Shown: positions 1 through 8,154 of the stretch, one piece after another
Position numbering within the stretch: position 1 is the stretch's first letter
Layout of the letters: the number at the start of each line of letters is the position of its first letter
Assembly (NCBI GenBank): GCA_965372355.1
Contig: CBDVBZ010000003.1
Coordinates: forward strand, 27,130 to 91,129
DNA length: 64,000 nucleotides
Source: CBDVBZ01 sp965372355
GTDB lineage: Bacteria; Krumholzibacteriota; Krumholzibacteriia; WVZY01
Direction of reading: 5' to 3'
The notes under the pieces: generated by a model
What the model saw: only the letters and a program-made list of their open reading frames with translations
The model's database searches: none
What the model was told of the DNA's origin: nothing
Position numbers and translations under genes: made by a program

Positions 1-1
1 T

Positions 2-1126
2 TTCGATGTCAACTGGAACGTGATGGGGATCTTCGCGGGCACGTTGATCCTGTCGGAGTACTTTGTCCTGTCCCGGGTGCCGGATGCCATCTCGACATGG
101 CTTATTCGACGGACGAACACGGTCGGATCGGCCTATCTGCTCGTCTGCATATTTGCCTCGGTTCTGTCTGTCTTTATCGAGAACGTGGCAACCGTCCTGA
201 TCGTTGGACCTATCATGATCGGTCTATCCAGAAAGATCGGCATCTCGCCGGTTCCAGGAATGATCGGCATCGCGATATCCTCGAATCTTCAGGGAACGGC
301 CACGCTGATCGGTGACCCGCCGAGCATGATCCTCGCCAACTATATGCAGATGAACTTCAATGATTTCTTTGTATATCAGGGCAAACCGGGGATCTTCTTT
401 GCCGTTCAGTTTGCTGCCGTTGGTTCGATGCTGTTCCTGTATTTCGCTTACAAGAAATACAAGAACCCCATCTCGTTCGAGGGCACGGTCAAGATCCGAA
501 GCCTCGTGCCTTTGGTCTTTCTAATAGTGATGGTTCTGGCGCTCTCGCTCGCCGTTCTCGTCGACCCGGGTTTCAAATGGTTTGGAGGAGCGTCGTGCAT
601 GGTGCTGGCCGGGCTTTGCATTGTTTTTTCACGGTTCGCGAAGGAGAAGGAGCACGAGTGGGTCCTGAGACACTATGACATCGAAACGACCGCATTTCTC
701 GTGGGGATATTTATCATCGTCGGTATGCTCGAACATCAGGGGGTCATCCATGCCATCGCGGACTTCCTGGCTCACAACATAGGAGACAACCCACTCATCG
801 CCTTCAGTGTCGTCGTGTGGGCATCGGTGTTGTTCAGCGCATTCATCGACAACGTGCCCTATCTTACCGCGATGATTCCCGTCGTGCAGCTGCTCTCTGA
901 CTCACTTGGGATAAACGTCGAGCTGCTCGTGTTCGGTCTGCTGATCGGTGCCTCCCTCGGGGGCAACATCACACCGATTGGCGCCGCCGCCAACATCGTG
1001 GCGGTCGGCACTCTCAAAAAGCACGACATCCAGGTCTCGTTCATGGATTTTGTCCGGATCGGCCTGCCGTTTACGATCATAGCGACGTTGCTTGGGTCCA
1101 TCTTTATTTATCTGGTGTGGAAGTGA
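2..1126 (+). CDS. ArsB/NhaD (SLC13-type) inner-membrane permease, 5' truncated by window edge
   Basis: The reading frame is open from base 2, so the first residues seen (FDVNWNVMGIF) continue from outside the window and the GTG/ATG near base 20 is not the true start. The protein is almost entirely hydrophobic helices. It carries the paired signatures of the ion transporter superfamily: ENVATVLIV and TATLIGDPPSM in the first half, and FIDNVPYLTAM and GGNITPIGAAANIV in the second, an inverted-repeat arrangement. Family members move arsenite, Na+/H+ or dicarboxylates. Substrate cannot be told from sequence, and no ars genes are nearby. About 375 residues are present, so perhaps 50-80 N-terminal residues are missing. 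Its stop overlaps the possible GTG start of the next gene. Confidence 0.85.
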   Translation, partial: FDVNWNVMGIFAGTLILSEYFVLSRVPDAISTWLIRRTNTVGSAYLLVCIFASVLSVFIENVATVLIVGPIMIGLSRKIGISPVPGMIGIAISSNLQGTATLIGDPPSMILANYMQMNFNDFFVYQGKPGIFFAVQFAAVGSMLFLYFAYKKYKNPISFEGTVKIRSLVPLVFLIVMVLALSLAVLVDPGFKWFGGASCMVLAGLCIVFSRFAKEKEHEWVLRHYDIETTAFLVGIFIIVGMLEHQGVIHAIADFLAHNIGDNPLIAFSVVVWASVLFSAFIDNVPYLTAMIPVVQLLSDSLGINVELLVFGLLIGASLGGNITPIGAAANIVAVGTLKKHDIQVSFMDFVRIGLPFTIIATLLGSIFIYLVWK

Positions 1127-2892
1127 GGTCGCTCGTGAGGTTTTCCCCAGAGCGCCGTTGTTGTCTGGTCGTGATGTTGTTGCTGACGACGGCCCTGGTC
1201 TGCTCGTGCAGCGATGATTCGTCGAGCCCGACCCAGCCGCCCGCCGACGGCTCGGTTGTGTGGCACGTCCAGCGCACGTCGCAAACGCATCAGGCGGTGT
1301 GGGGGGCGAACGGCGCCGACGTCTTCGTCGTCGGAAACACGGCGCCGATTCTGAACTTCGATGGCACCGGCTGGCGCGCCACGACCGTTGGCAGCTTACC
1401 CGTCCTGACCGATGTGTGGGGGTTTTCCTCGAACAACGTGTTTACGGTGGGGGAGTTCGGCACGATCCTCCACCACGACGGGTCGGGCTGGACATCGATG
1501 GAATCCGGTACAACACAGTTTCTTTTTGGTGTGTGGGGTAGTCCTCCGTCCGATGTGATTGCCGTCGGATCGTTTGGGACGATTCTTCGTTTCGGCGGGT
1601 CCGGATGGAGCGAGATGATCAGCGGGACCACGGAACTGCTGCTGGGGGTGTGGGCGGCCTCGCCGAACGATGTAATTGTTGTGGGGACGAATGGCACGCG
1701 GCTCCGCTTCGACGGACTCAGCTGGAGTCCGATGCCGGGTCTGGTGACGGAGACGTTGTCGGCGGTCTGGGGTACTTCGGCTAGCAATGTGTATGCGGTA
1801 GGCGATGGCGGGAGCATTCAACGATACAACGGTTTGGCGTGGAATCCCGTGTCGAGCGGCACGACGCAGCAGCTTATGAGTGTTTGGGGTAGTGCCGCGG
1901 ACGATATCTACGCTGTGGGAGACTCGGGCACCGTCGTGCACTACAATGGATCGAGTTGGCAACCCGACAGCAGCGGAACAACGATGGACCTGCTCGGCGT
2001 CCGCGGCACCTCGGCCGCGGATGTCATCGCCGTGGGTGCAACCGGAACGATGATCCGATTCGATGGCTCGGTCTGGCAGCCTGCGATCAGCAGCGGTCCA
2101 GCGGGGTTCATTCTCGATATGTGGGGCGAATCGGACACACTTGTCATTGCCGTCGGTGAAGCCGGTTCCATTCTCCGCTACGACGGCCGGTTGTGGGTGC
2201 CGGCAGCCAGCGGGACCGCTGACCATCTGTGGGGTGTTTGGGGTGAGACGAGAAGCGACGTTTTTGCCGTTGGATCATCCGGTACGATCCTTCATTTTGA
2301 TGGCTCGGCGTGGAATCCGATGACGAGCGGCACGAGCCAGCAGCTCATGAGCGTTTGGGGAAACACGGGCCGCGACGTCTTTGCCGTCGGCGAGTCGGGA
2401 ACGATCCGGCACTACAACGGGGTGGAGTGGAGCGCGATGCAGAGTGGCACCAGCGAGCGGCTTTTTGGGGTGTGGGGGAGCGGTCCATCCAATGTGTTTG
2501 CCGTCGGCGAGTCGGGGACAATCCGGCACTACGATGGCGCGAGTTGGAGCCCGTCGGGCAGTGGGATCTCGTTCGCGTTGTTATCGGTCTGGGGAAGCGC
2601 CCCCAACGACGTTTTTGCAGTCGGGGCGGGTGGTAAGATCATCCACTACGACGGCGCGAGTTGGGTCGAGATGAACAGCGGGACGCAGCGCAGTCTCTGG
2701 GATGTTTGGGGTGGTGATCCCGGCCAGGTCTTCGCGGTCGGGGACGGTGGGACCATACAGCGGTTCGACGGTTCAACATGGCGGACAACATTGAGCGGTA
2801 CCGCGCTATCGCTACGCGCCGTGTGGGCGGTTCCCGATCGGGCATTCTCGGGAGGCGCGAGCGGTATCATCGTCGGCGCCGCCAGTCCGTAG
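1117..2892 (+). CDS. Lipoprotein of 39-residue VWG/AVG/DG/W repeats, probable 14-blade propeller
   Basis: The N-terminus has a basic stretch, a hydrophobic core and a lipobox-like VCSC followed by DDSSSP, so a lipoprotein is likely; residues before the core are uncertain because GTG codons at 1117, 1123 and 1135 could all start it. From about residue 60 the protein is thirteen full copies of a 39-residue unit with consensus VWGs.p.DVfAVG..GtI.hyDG..W..m.SGT...L.g, plus a final partial copy. A WHVQRTSQTHQA segment before the first copy resembles the missing end of the last one, as in a closed ring. Thirteen plus one makes 14 blades, or two seven-blade propellers. Function is unknown; binding of surface sugar or protein is plausible. 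It is paralogous to the gene at 4479. Confidence 0.85.
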   Translation: MEVRSLVRFSPERRCCLVVMLLLTTALVCSCSDDSSSPTQPPADGSVVWHVQRTSQTHQAVWGANGADVFVVGNTAPILNFDGTGWRATTVGSLPVLTDVWGFSSNNVFTVGEFGTILHHDGSGWTSMESGTTQFLFGVWGSPPSDVIAVGSFGTILRFGGSGWSEMISGTTELLLGVWAASPNDVIVVGTNGTRLRFDGLSWSPMPGLVTETLSAVWGTSASNVYAVGDGGSIQRYNGLAWNPVSSGTTQQLMSVWGSAADDIYAVGDSGTVVHYNGSSWQPDSSGTTMDLLGVRGTSAADVIAVGATGTMIRFDGSVWQPAISSGPAGFILDMWGESDTLVIAVGEAGSILRYDGRLWVPAASGTADHLWGVWGETRSDVFAVGSSGTILHFDGSAWNPMTSGTSQQLMSVWGNTGRDVFAVGESGTIRHYNGVEWSAMQSGTSERLFGVWGSGPSNVFAVGESGTIRHYDGASWSPSGSGISFALLSVWGSAPNDVFAVGAGGKIIHYDGASWVEMNSGTQRSLWDVWGGDPGQVFAVGDGGTIQRFDGSTWRTTLSGTALSLRAVWAVPDRAFSGGASGIIVGAASP

Positions 2893-3191
2893 TCTTCGAC
2901 CCCCCTCCGCTGCTCAACGGTCATTCCGCCGTGCAATATCGGCCGCCAGACCTGTGAGAAGCACATGTGTACACCCTTCCTCCTGGCCGGCTCTTCCGAT
3001 GCAACTTGATAACAGATTGGAAGTAATAGAGTTACGCGACGCTTTGGGATTGCCGATCCCCGCTTGATTCCCGCCCGGTGTTGTCTCGAAACAGGCAAGC
3101 ATCTTGCAGCGTTGCCCATCGACCCGGGCGGTCTCGCCGAGTCAGCAGAGGAGAGGACAAGGAACTCAGTGCATTGCAGCGGAGGATCGGC
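2893..3191. other. Intergenic stretch, nothing certain
   Basis: About 300 bases separate the repeat lipoprotein from the LIM/DA1 gene. I see no tRNA, convincing terminator or conserved protein. The frame of the downstream gene is open back to 3078, but those residues (MLSRNRQASCSVAHRPG) look like non-coding translation and precede an evident signal peptide, so I treat this as leader sequence. Confidence 0.5.
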
Positions 3192-4181
3192 TTGAAACAC
3201 GCTCTGGTTTTGACATTGGCGGTGATCCTGGTCGTCGCGGCGGCGCCGCACGCCAACCCCGATACCGTTCAGACATGCAAGGCATGCGGCGGGGACATCA
3301 GCGGGCACTGCTTCGAAACGAAGGGCAACTTCTATCACCCACACCATTTCATATGCGCATACTGCGCGGCTCCCATCACGGGCCAGTACACGACATACCG
3401 ATCCGAGAACTATCACAACGACTGCTTCAAGGATCATATCGCGCGGCGATGCACGCTGTGTCGGCAGCCGATCGAAGGTGAGTACATCGTTGACTACTGG
3501 GGAAACGCCTATCACAAGCGACACAGTAATGAAGTGCCGACCTGCGATTTCTGCGACCGCTTCCTTTCAGCCGAAACCCTGGAGGGGGGTGTCCGGTTCA
3601 GCGACGGTCGTTCGCTGTGCGGCATCTGTCACCGCTCTGCGGTCAAGAAACTTGGCCAGGCGAGGGCACTGATGAACCAGGTGGCTGCCCAGATGCGTCG
3701 TATCGGGATGGGCTTCGATACAGTCGATCTTCGGCTTCATTTGATCGGGCTAAGAAAAATGCAGGAGATCGCCAACTTCCGCTCTCACGATCTCAGGGGA
3801 TTCACCGACTACCACGAGGAACGAAACCTGTTCGGACGGACCCGCAAGCGTCAGATCGATGTCTACCTTCTCTTCGGAATGCCGAAGGTAGAAATGATCG
3901 GCACCATGGCGCACGAGCTGACCCACGTCTGGCAGTTCCTGAACGGTCGTCTGAATTCGGATCCCGCTCTGTCCGAGGGGAGCTGCAACTTCGTATCCTA
4001 TTGGATCTTGAAGCAGATGACCCCCGGCAGGGAGGCGGATTTCATCATCGAAAGCATGTTGCGCGACGACGACTTGATCTACGGCGAAGGGTTTCGCCGT
4101 GTCAAACGGTACGTCGAGCGCAACGGGATCTCAGGCTTGCTCACCCTCCTCTCGGAACAAGACCAACGGTTACCGGACTAG
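3192..4181 (+). CDS. Secreted LIM-domain, DA1-like zinc metallopeptidase
   Basis: A TTG start at 3192 is chosen because GGAGG lies at 3181-3185 and translation begins with a signal peptide (KHALVLTLAVILVVAAAPHA). Two tandem LIM-type zinc modules follow: CKAC, then 19 residues, HFICAYC and CFKDH; then CTLC, CDFC and CGIC. The C-terminal half holds HELTH at about residues 241-245, with a downstream glutamate in LSEGSCN near residue 262. LIM modules followed by HExxH and EGxC is the arrangement of the plant DA1/DAR peptidase family (HEMMHAW in plants), so the protein is probably an exported zinc peptidase. The substrate is unknown. It is flanked by two related repeat lipoproteins, which suggests a cell-surface role. 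LIM domains are uncommon in bacteria. Confidence 0.8.
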   Translation: MKHALVLTLAVILVVAAAPHANPDTVQTCKACGGDISGHCFETKGNFYHPHHFICAYCAAPITGQYTTYRSENYHNDCFKDHIARRCTLCRQPIEGEYIVDYWGNAYHKRHSNEVPTCDFCDRFLSAETLEGGVRFSDGRSLCGICHRSAVKKLGQARALMNQVAAQMRRIGMGFDTVDLRLHLIGLRKMQEIANFRSHDLRGFTDYHEERNLFGRTRKRQIDVYLLFGMPKVEMIGTMAHELTHVWQFLNGRLNSDPALSEGSCNFVSYWILKQMTPGREADFIIESMLRDDDLIYGEGFRRVKRYVERNGISGLLTLLSEQDQRLPD

Positions 4182-4202
4182 TTGTCTCGGCAGGCCGGCT
4201 GC

Positions 4203-4273
4203 GGGTCCTGCCTGCCCCCGGGAGGGGGTCGTCGATGACCCCACACGTGCTCGCAAAGCTCCGCTCTTGCGGG
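4203..4273 (-). repeat. Dispersed GC-rich palindromic repeat, copy 1
   Basis: This 71-base element begins 22 bases after the DA1-like gene. Its reverse complement matches 10095-10164 at roughly 65 positions by eye, with one single-base gap. It contains CCCCCGGGAGGGGGTC, which can fold on itself, and the GGGTCCTGCCTGCC edge seen in other copies. The rest of the 4182-4478 gap (about 300 bases) holds no gene that I can support. Confidence 0.75.
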
Positions 4274-4478
4274 ACGACGTCACCCCGCAGCCTACGCTGC
4301 GCTCGCTCCCCTCAGACGGTGCCAGAGAGTTGGGCACGGCGCGCGTTCCGCTGCTGCTCTGCCGTTCCGCAACTTCTTGTGAAATAATAGAATAAACACT
4401 GTGGTCGTGGCTGGAGCGGTTTTTGCAGCAGGCGGGAGGATGACTCCAATTCTGCCACCGTCACAGAGTGAGGCGCCA

Positions 4479-5690
4479 ATGAATACCAATGCCCAACGTG
4501 TCATGGGTCGACTCGGAACCGCAATTCTCGTTCTGTTCCTCCTGGTCCCCGCCTGTTCGGGGCCCTCGGAGGTCGCCGAGGGAGTGATTACCGTGGGCGC
4601 GCCGGAACCGCGCAATGCCACGACGGTTCAGGAACTATCGCAGCGCCTTATCTGGAGGACGACCGGAGCGACAGGGGATCTCGCCGGTTACGATGTCCAT
4701 TTCGGCACGACCCCGGACCCTCCGCTGGTTGAAGAGAACTACCAGAAGATGTACTACGACACCGGAGACCTCATCGTCTCGAAGACCTATTTCTGGCGTG
4801 TCGTCGCGAAGAACACCGACGGCAACTCATTCCCCGGGGATGTCTGGGTCTTTTCGACGCGTGATGGTGTGTGGGGCGAGGAAAACAGCGGGACGACCCA
4901 GAACCTGTCCGCCGTATGGGCGATTACAGGGGATGATGCCTTCGCCGTGGGAACCGGTGGGGCGATTCAGCGATGGGATGGCACGTCGTGGACCGGGATG
5001 AACAGCGGGACTCCGCTCAATCTCTTTGGGGTATGGGCGTTGTCCGCGACCGAGGCCTACGCGGTTGGCAGCAGCGGCACAATCCGGCACTGGGACGGCG
5101 CCCGGTGGGATATCGAGTCCACCACCGCAGTGTCGCATTTTCGCGCCGTATGGGGCAGTGCCGCCGATGATGTGTTCGTTGTCGGCGACAACGGCGCCGC
5201 CTGGCACTACGATGGTGATGATTGGGATCGCGAGATCACGGGGACCAGCCGACCGCTTCTCGCCATCCACGGGACATCTGAAGACAACGTCTTCGCCGTG
5301 GGTACGTTTGGCACCGTTTTGAGATACGACGGTGAGGATTGGAGCGAGATGAACAGCGGGACATCGGCAAACCTCGCCGGTGTCTGGTGTATCTCTCCAA
5401 ACAACGTCTTCGCCTGCGGCGCTTTCGGTGCGGTTATTCGATACGACGGAAACAGTTGGACTGAAATGGTTACGAATTCCGCCAACGGGTTGAACGCCAT
5501 CTGGGGCAGCGCTCCGACAAACGTGCTCGCCGTGGGGCAGTTCGGATCCATCCTCCGTTTCAACGGAACCGAGTGGTACAGTATGGTCAGCAATACCGCC
5601 GTACCGCTCACCGGCGTGTCAGGAGCGGCACGGGGCGATGTCCATTCCTGCCGCCAGACCACGTCCAAAATCATGCGTTACCGTCCCTGA
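4479..5690 (+). CDS. Lipoprotein with FnIII-like domain and seven-blade repeat propeller
   Basis: ATG at 4479 is preferred over the in-frame GTG at 4401: GAGTGAGG lies just upstream and it gives a clean signal with a lipobox (LLVPAC). Residues of roughly 30-120 resemble a fibronectin type III fold (LIWRTTGA, YDVHFGTTPDPP, TYFWRVVAKN). The remainder is six full 39-residue copies of the VWG..DVFAVG..G.I..yDG..W repeat plus a final partial copy, with WGEENSGTTQNLSA before the first to close the ring. That adds up to seven blades, half the count in the paralogue at 1117. It is probably anchored to the outer membrane. Function is unknown. Confidence 0.85.
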   Translation: MNTNAQRVMGRLGTAILVLFLLVPACSGPSEVAEGVITVGAPEPRNATTVQELSQRLIWRTTGATGDLAGYDVHFGTTPDPPLVEENYQKMYYDTGDLIVSKTYFWRVVAKNTDGNSFPGDVWVFSTRDGVWGEENSGTTQNLSAVWAITGDDAFAVGTGGAIQRWDGTSWTGMNSGTPLNLFGVWALSATEAYAVGSSGTIRHWDGARWDIESTTAVSHFRAVWGSAADDVFVVGDNGAAWHYDGDDWDREITGTSRPLLAIHGTSEDNVFAVGTFGTVLRYDGEDWSEMNSGTSANLAGVWCISPNNVFACGAFGAVIRYDGNSWTEMVTNSANGLNAIWGSAPTNVLAVGQFGSILRFNGTEWYSMVSNTAVPLTGVSGAARGDVHSCRQTTSKIMRYRP

Positions 5691-5751
5691 CCGGCGCCCC
5701 TCTCCAATTGCATACTTGATGGCCCAAACGAGGTTCGAGCATGACGAACCG

Positions 5752-6183
5752 TCACGCTTCCGTGCGTCCGTGCAGGGTCACGATGAGCCGTCTGGCCCGC
5801 GGCCGGTTGCGGTGTTCACAGAGATACACGCCCTGCCACGTGCCAAGATTAAGTCGACCCTCCGTGATCGGGAGCACGATGCTACTTCCCAGAAGTGACG
5901 CCTTGATGTGTGCGGGCATGTCATCCGGGCCTTCGGTCGTATGGATGTAGTACGGGGTGTTCTCGGGCACCATCTTGCTGAAATGTGACTCCATATCGGT
6001 GCGCACCGAGGGATCGGCGTTCTCATTGACACTCAGCGAGGCGGAGGAGTGCAGGATAAAGACATGCGCGAGACCGACTCTGTACTCCCGGATCTCCGGG
6101 ACCTGCCCCTCGATCTCGGATGTCACCAGATGAAAACCGCGTTTCTTCGGTGACAGCGTGATCTCTTTCTGAAACCAGTCCAT
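5752..6183 (-). CDS. yjbQ: YjbQ family protein (UPF0047, thiamin phosphate synthase-like)
   Basis: The 143-residue length and motifs match the family: FHLVTSEIEGQV, an HSSASLSVNENADPSV segment, and the C-terminal GTWQGVYLCEHRNRPRARR. E. coli YjbQ has weak thiamin phosphate synthase activity, but the physiological role of the family is unsettled. ATG at 6183 is supported by GGAGG in the transcript a few bases upstream. It is on the opposite strand to the propeller lipoprotein, and converges with it. Confidence 0.9.
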   Translation of the reverse strand: MDWFQKEITLSPKKRGFHLVTSEIEGQVPEIREYRVGLAHVFILHSSASLSVNENADPSVRTDMESHFSKMVPENTPYYIHTTEGPDDMPAHIKASLLGSSIVLPITEGRLNLGTWQGVYLCEHRNRPRARRLIVTLHGRTEA

Positions 6184-6213
6184 GTTTTCCTCCGTTTCGA
6201 TCGACGCCCGCGT

Positions 6214-7047
6214 TCAGCTGGCACTCCCACGGCCAGCGAAGGCCACGATATGCCCCCCCCAGTATGTCAGCCGGTAGACGCCGTTGGACATCCGGTCGAT
6301 CAGGCTCTTGTTGCCCCACTGCTTTGCGGGAGACGTGATGCTGATGACCGTCAGTCCGGCCGAGCGGAGCGTGCGTTCCAGTGTCGCAGGGGTGAAGAAC
6401 CAGAAATGATGTCCCGTTGAGTAGTGTTTCCACGGGTTTTTCTTTAACCCCAGCCGGCTCTGTGCGTTCTTCATACGCGAAGAGAGGCTTGCCACATTGG
6501 GCACCTCGATCCGTACGATGCCCCGCGGGCTCAACAGCTCGGCGATCCGTTCGAGCGTCGTGCGTGGGTTCTTTACATGCTCGAGCACATGATTGAGGAC
6601 GATGGCATCATAGGTGCCTTCGGAGAGGGGGATGTCCTCGATGACCCCTTGATGCACGGTGATCTCGGAATGGTCTCGAACATGCCGGACCATGGCCGAT
6701 GAGATCTCGGTTCCCTCCGCTTCCCACCCCCGGCCCGCGGCTGTTTTGAGGAGGGTCCCTTCCCCGGCGCCAATATCCAGGAGCTTCCCCTTACGCTCCA
6801 GCACCGATTCGATTTCCGTCAAGAGCTCGGCGAATATCCTCTCGCGCCTCTCGCTCGTGGCGATGGCCGGTGAGAAGTACTCGTGGGAATAGATGTCCTC
6901 ATCCGCTTCCTGATACGCCGGGTACTCCTCGGCGAACTGGAGCTTGCAGCTGCGGCAGGCAACCACGCGCACGCCCGGCCGGAGTGCAAAGACGAGCCGG
7001 ACCGGAGCGCTCGGACAATTGGGGCATGTCTGTTTCTCGGTCATCAT
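6214..7047 (-). CDS. SAM-dependent methyltransferase with N-terminal zinc ribbon
   Basis: The N-terminus has CPNC and, about 20 residues on, CRSC, a zinc-ribbon pattern frequent in methyltransferases of cell-surface sugar loci. The class I Rossmann core follows: motif I is LLDIGAGEGTLL, then an acidic strand end (AEGTEIS) and YDAIVLNHVLEHV, typical of the Methyltransf_11/23 group. Two ATGs (7047 and 7044) are adjacent and cannot be separated by a ribosome site. The substrate is unknown. It lies immediately upstream of yjbQ with a 30-base gap, so they may be co-transcribed. Confidence 0.85.
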   Translation of the reverse strand: MMTEKQTCPNCPSAPVRLVFALRPGVRVVACRSCKLQFAEEYPAYQEADEDIYSHEYFSPAIATSERRERIFAELLTEIESVLERKGKLLDIGAGEGTLLKTAAGRGWEAEGTEISSAMVRHVRDHSEITVHQGVIEDIPLSEGTYDAIVLNHVLEHVKNPRTTLERIAELLSPRGIVRIEVPNVASLSSRMKNAQSRLGLKKNPWKHYSTGHHFWFFTPATLERTLRSAGLTVISITSPAKQWGNKSLIDRMSNGVYRLTYWGGHIVAFAGRGSAS

Positions 7048-7199
7048 ATGTGGTGTGGACTGAAGTGATTCGTGTGATCATCGTAGCAGGGACGGTGACG
7101 CAAGTCAAAGTGCCGCCAGTGGATTCGACGTCCGCGGGTTGAGGCGGCACGCTCGTCAAGCGGCGTTCCGGCGATCGATCCACCCGTCTTTGCCGGTAT

Positions 7200-7436
7200 G
7201 TGCTATCGTTGATCAAACGACGACGCCCGCGCGTCTTCGCGACGGGCCTCAGCAAGAGACTCACGGGGCACTTCACGGCACCGAGTGGTACGATCTGCCG
7301 TTCCGGGCGAACCATCGTGTTCGACGCCGAGGGTGGGCGCACGTACCGGGTCGAGGGCGTCGAGTGGGATGACACGATCTATATCTGGATCGAAGACACA
7401 TACACCCGCGAGATCGTGGGTGGCGAGAAGCCCTGA
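7200..7436 (+). CDS. Small hypothetical protein
   Basis: A 78-codon frame starting with GTG encodes a basic N-terminus followed by a short beta-rich part (TIVFDAEGGRTYRVEGVEWDDTIYIWIEDTYT). The C-terminal half looks like real protein by composition, but there is no good ribosome site and no family I recognise. The whole 7048-7567 stretch otherwise holds only possible promoter sequence for the STAS gene (TTGACC near 7499). Confidence 0.35.
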   Translation: MLSLIKRRRPRVFATGLSKRLTGHFTAPSGTICRSGRTIVFDAEGGRTYRVEGVEWDDTIYIWIEDTYTREIVGGEKP

Positions 7437-7567
7437 AAGCGAGCTACTGAGCGCATCCTGTATCAGTTGGGAAGTTCTTAATCACTCAACCGGCAACTTT
7501 TGACCTGCGGTAGCGTATTTCAATCAGAGAGGGCATTCACTATCCAGCGGACACGAGGAGGCAGGAA

Positions 7568-7918
7568 GTGAAGCTGTCAAAGAGGGAAATGGAAGGAGCG
7601 GTCATTGTCGACGTCGAAGGAAAGTTTGTCGGCAGCCTGGAGAACACGGATATGTTCCACGGTTTCTTCAAAGAGCTCCTGAACGAAGGCTGGAAGAAGG
7701 TTGTGGTCAACCTGGACGGGTCGCCCTGGGCGAACAGCCAGGGGATCGGCATGCTGATCGGCGCGCACACGAGCTTTGCGAACGCCGGTGGAGAGCTGGT
7801 TCTGGCCCGCGTGACCGAACGCATTTACGATATTCTCACCGTGACGCGTCTTCTGCTCATCTTCAAGACTTTCGAGACCGAGGATGAAGCGCTCGCCCAC
7901 CTGTCGGCGAGCGACTAG
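7568..7918 (+). CDS. STAS-domain anti-sigma factor antagonist-like protein
   Basis: At 116 residues it is the usual size for a single STAS domain. The strand-loop-helix around the phospho-acceptor is visible as VVNLDGSPWANSQGIGMLI; the serine in NSQG corresponds to the SpoIIAA phosphoserine, though the usual preceding Asp is Asn. GTG at 7568 follows a strong GAGGAGGCAGGAA. Such proteins bind an RsbW/SpoIIAB-type kinase in partner switching, but no kinase or phosphatase is adjacent here, so the partner is elsewhere. It is transcribed alone. Confidence 0.85.
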   Translation: MKLSKREMEGAVIVDVEGKFVGSLENTDMFHGFFKELLNEGWKKVVVNLDGSPWANSQGIGMLIGAHTSFANAGGELVLARVTERIYDILTVTRLLLIFKTFETEDEALAHLSASD

Positions 7919-8090
7919 CACATCGCCGGACACTCGAGGTCGCTCCGCCGCCACGGTCACAACTTCCGGTTATCTGACGAGTAGCCGAGTGGTTACCCAT
8001 TGACCGCCGCCGGGGTGGGCGGCCAGGTCAACTGGAGATCACGCCGTCGGCGCACATCGATGGCTCCACGCGCCCAAACCCCGAAACTTA

Positions 8091-8119
8091 TTGACCTTAC
8101 TTATACTATAACCTAGTGT
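8091..8119 (+). promoter_or_regulatory. Candidate promoter for the polysaccharide operon
   Basis: TTGACC at 8091-8096 and TAGTGT at 8114-8119 are 17 bases apart, in a locally AT-rich patch of a GC-rich 236-base intergenic region. The start of the first sugar-nucleotide gene is 36 bases downstream. The -10 match is only partial; TATACT at 8102 is an alternative. Confidence 0.35.
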
Positions 8120-8154
8120 AATACAGTGGGTATCGAGCGTTCGAAAGGAGCCGT

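Noticed and set aside
1396..2226. Long open frame on the minus strand inside the repeat lipoprotein
   Set aside because: It runs opposite a protein with clear 39-residue repeats; its translation is Arg/His/Pro-rich with no family features, as expected of a shadow frame in GC-rich DNA.
1300..2860. CRISPR-like regular repetition
   Set aside because: Repeats of 117 bases encode a conserved 39-residue protein unit and vary at silent positions; there are no unique spacers.
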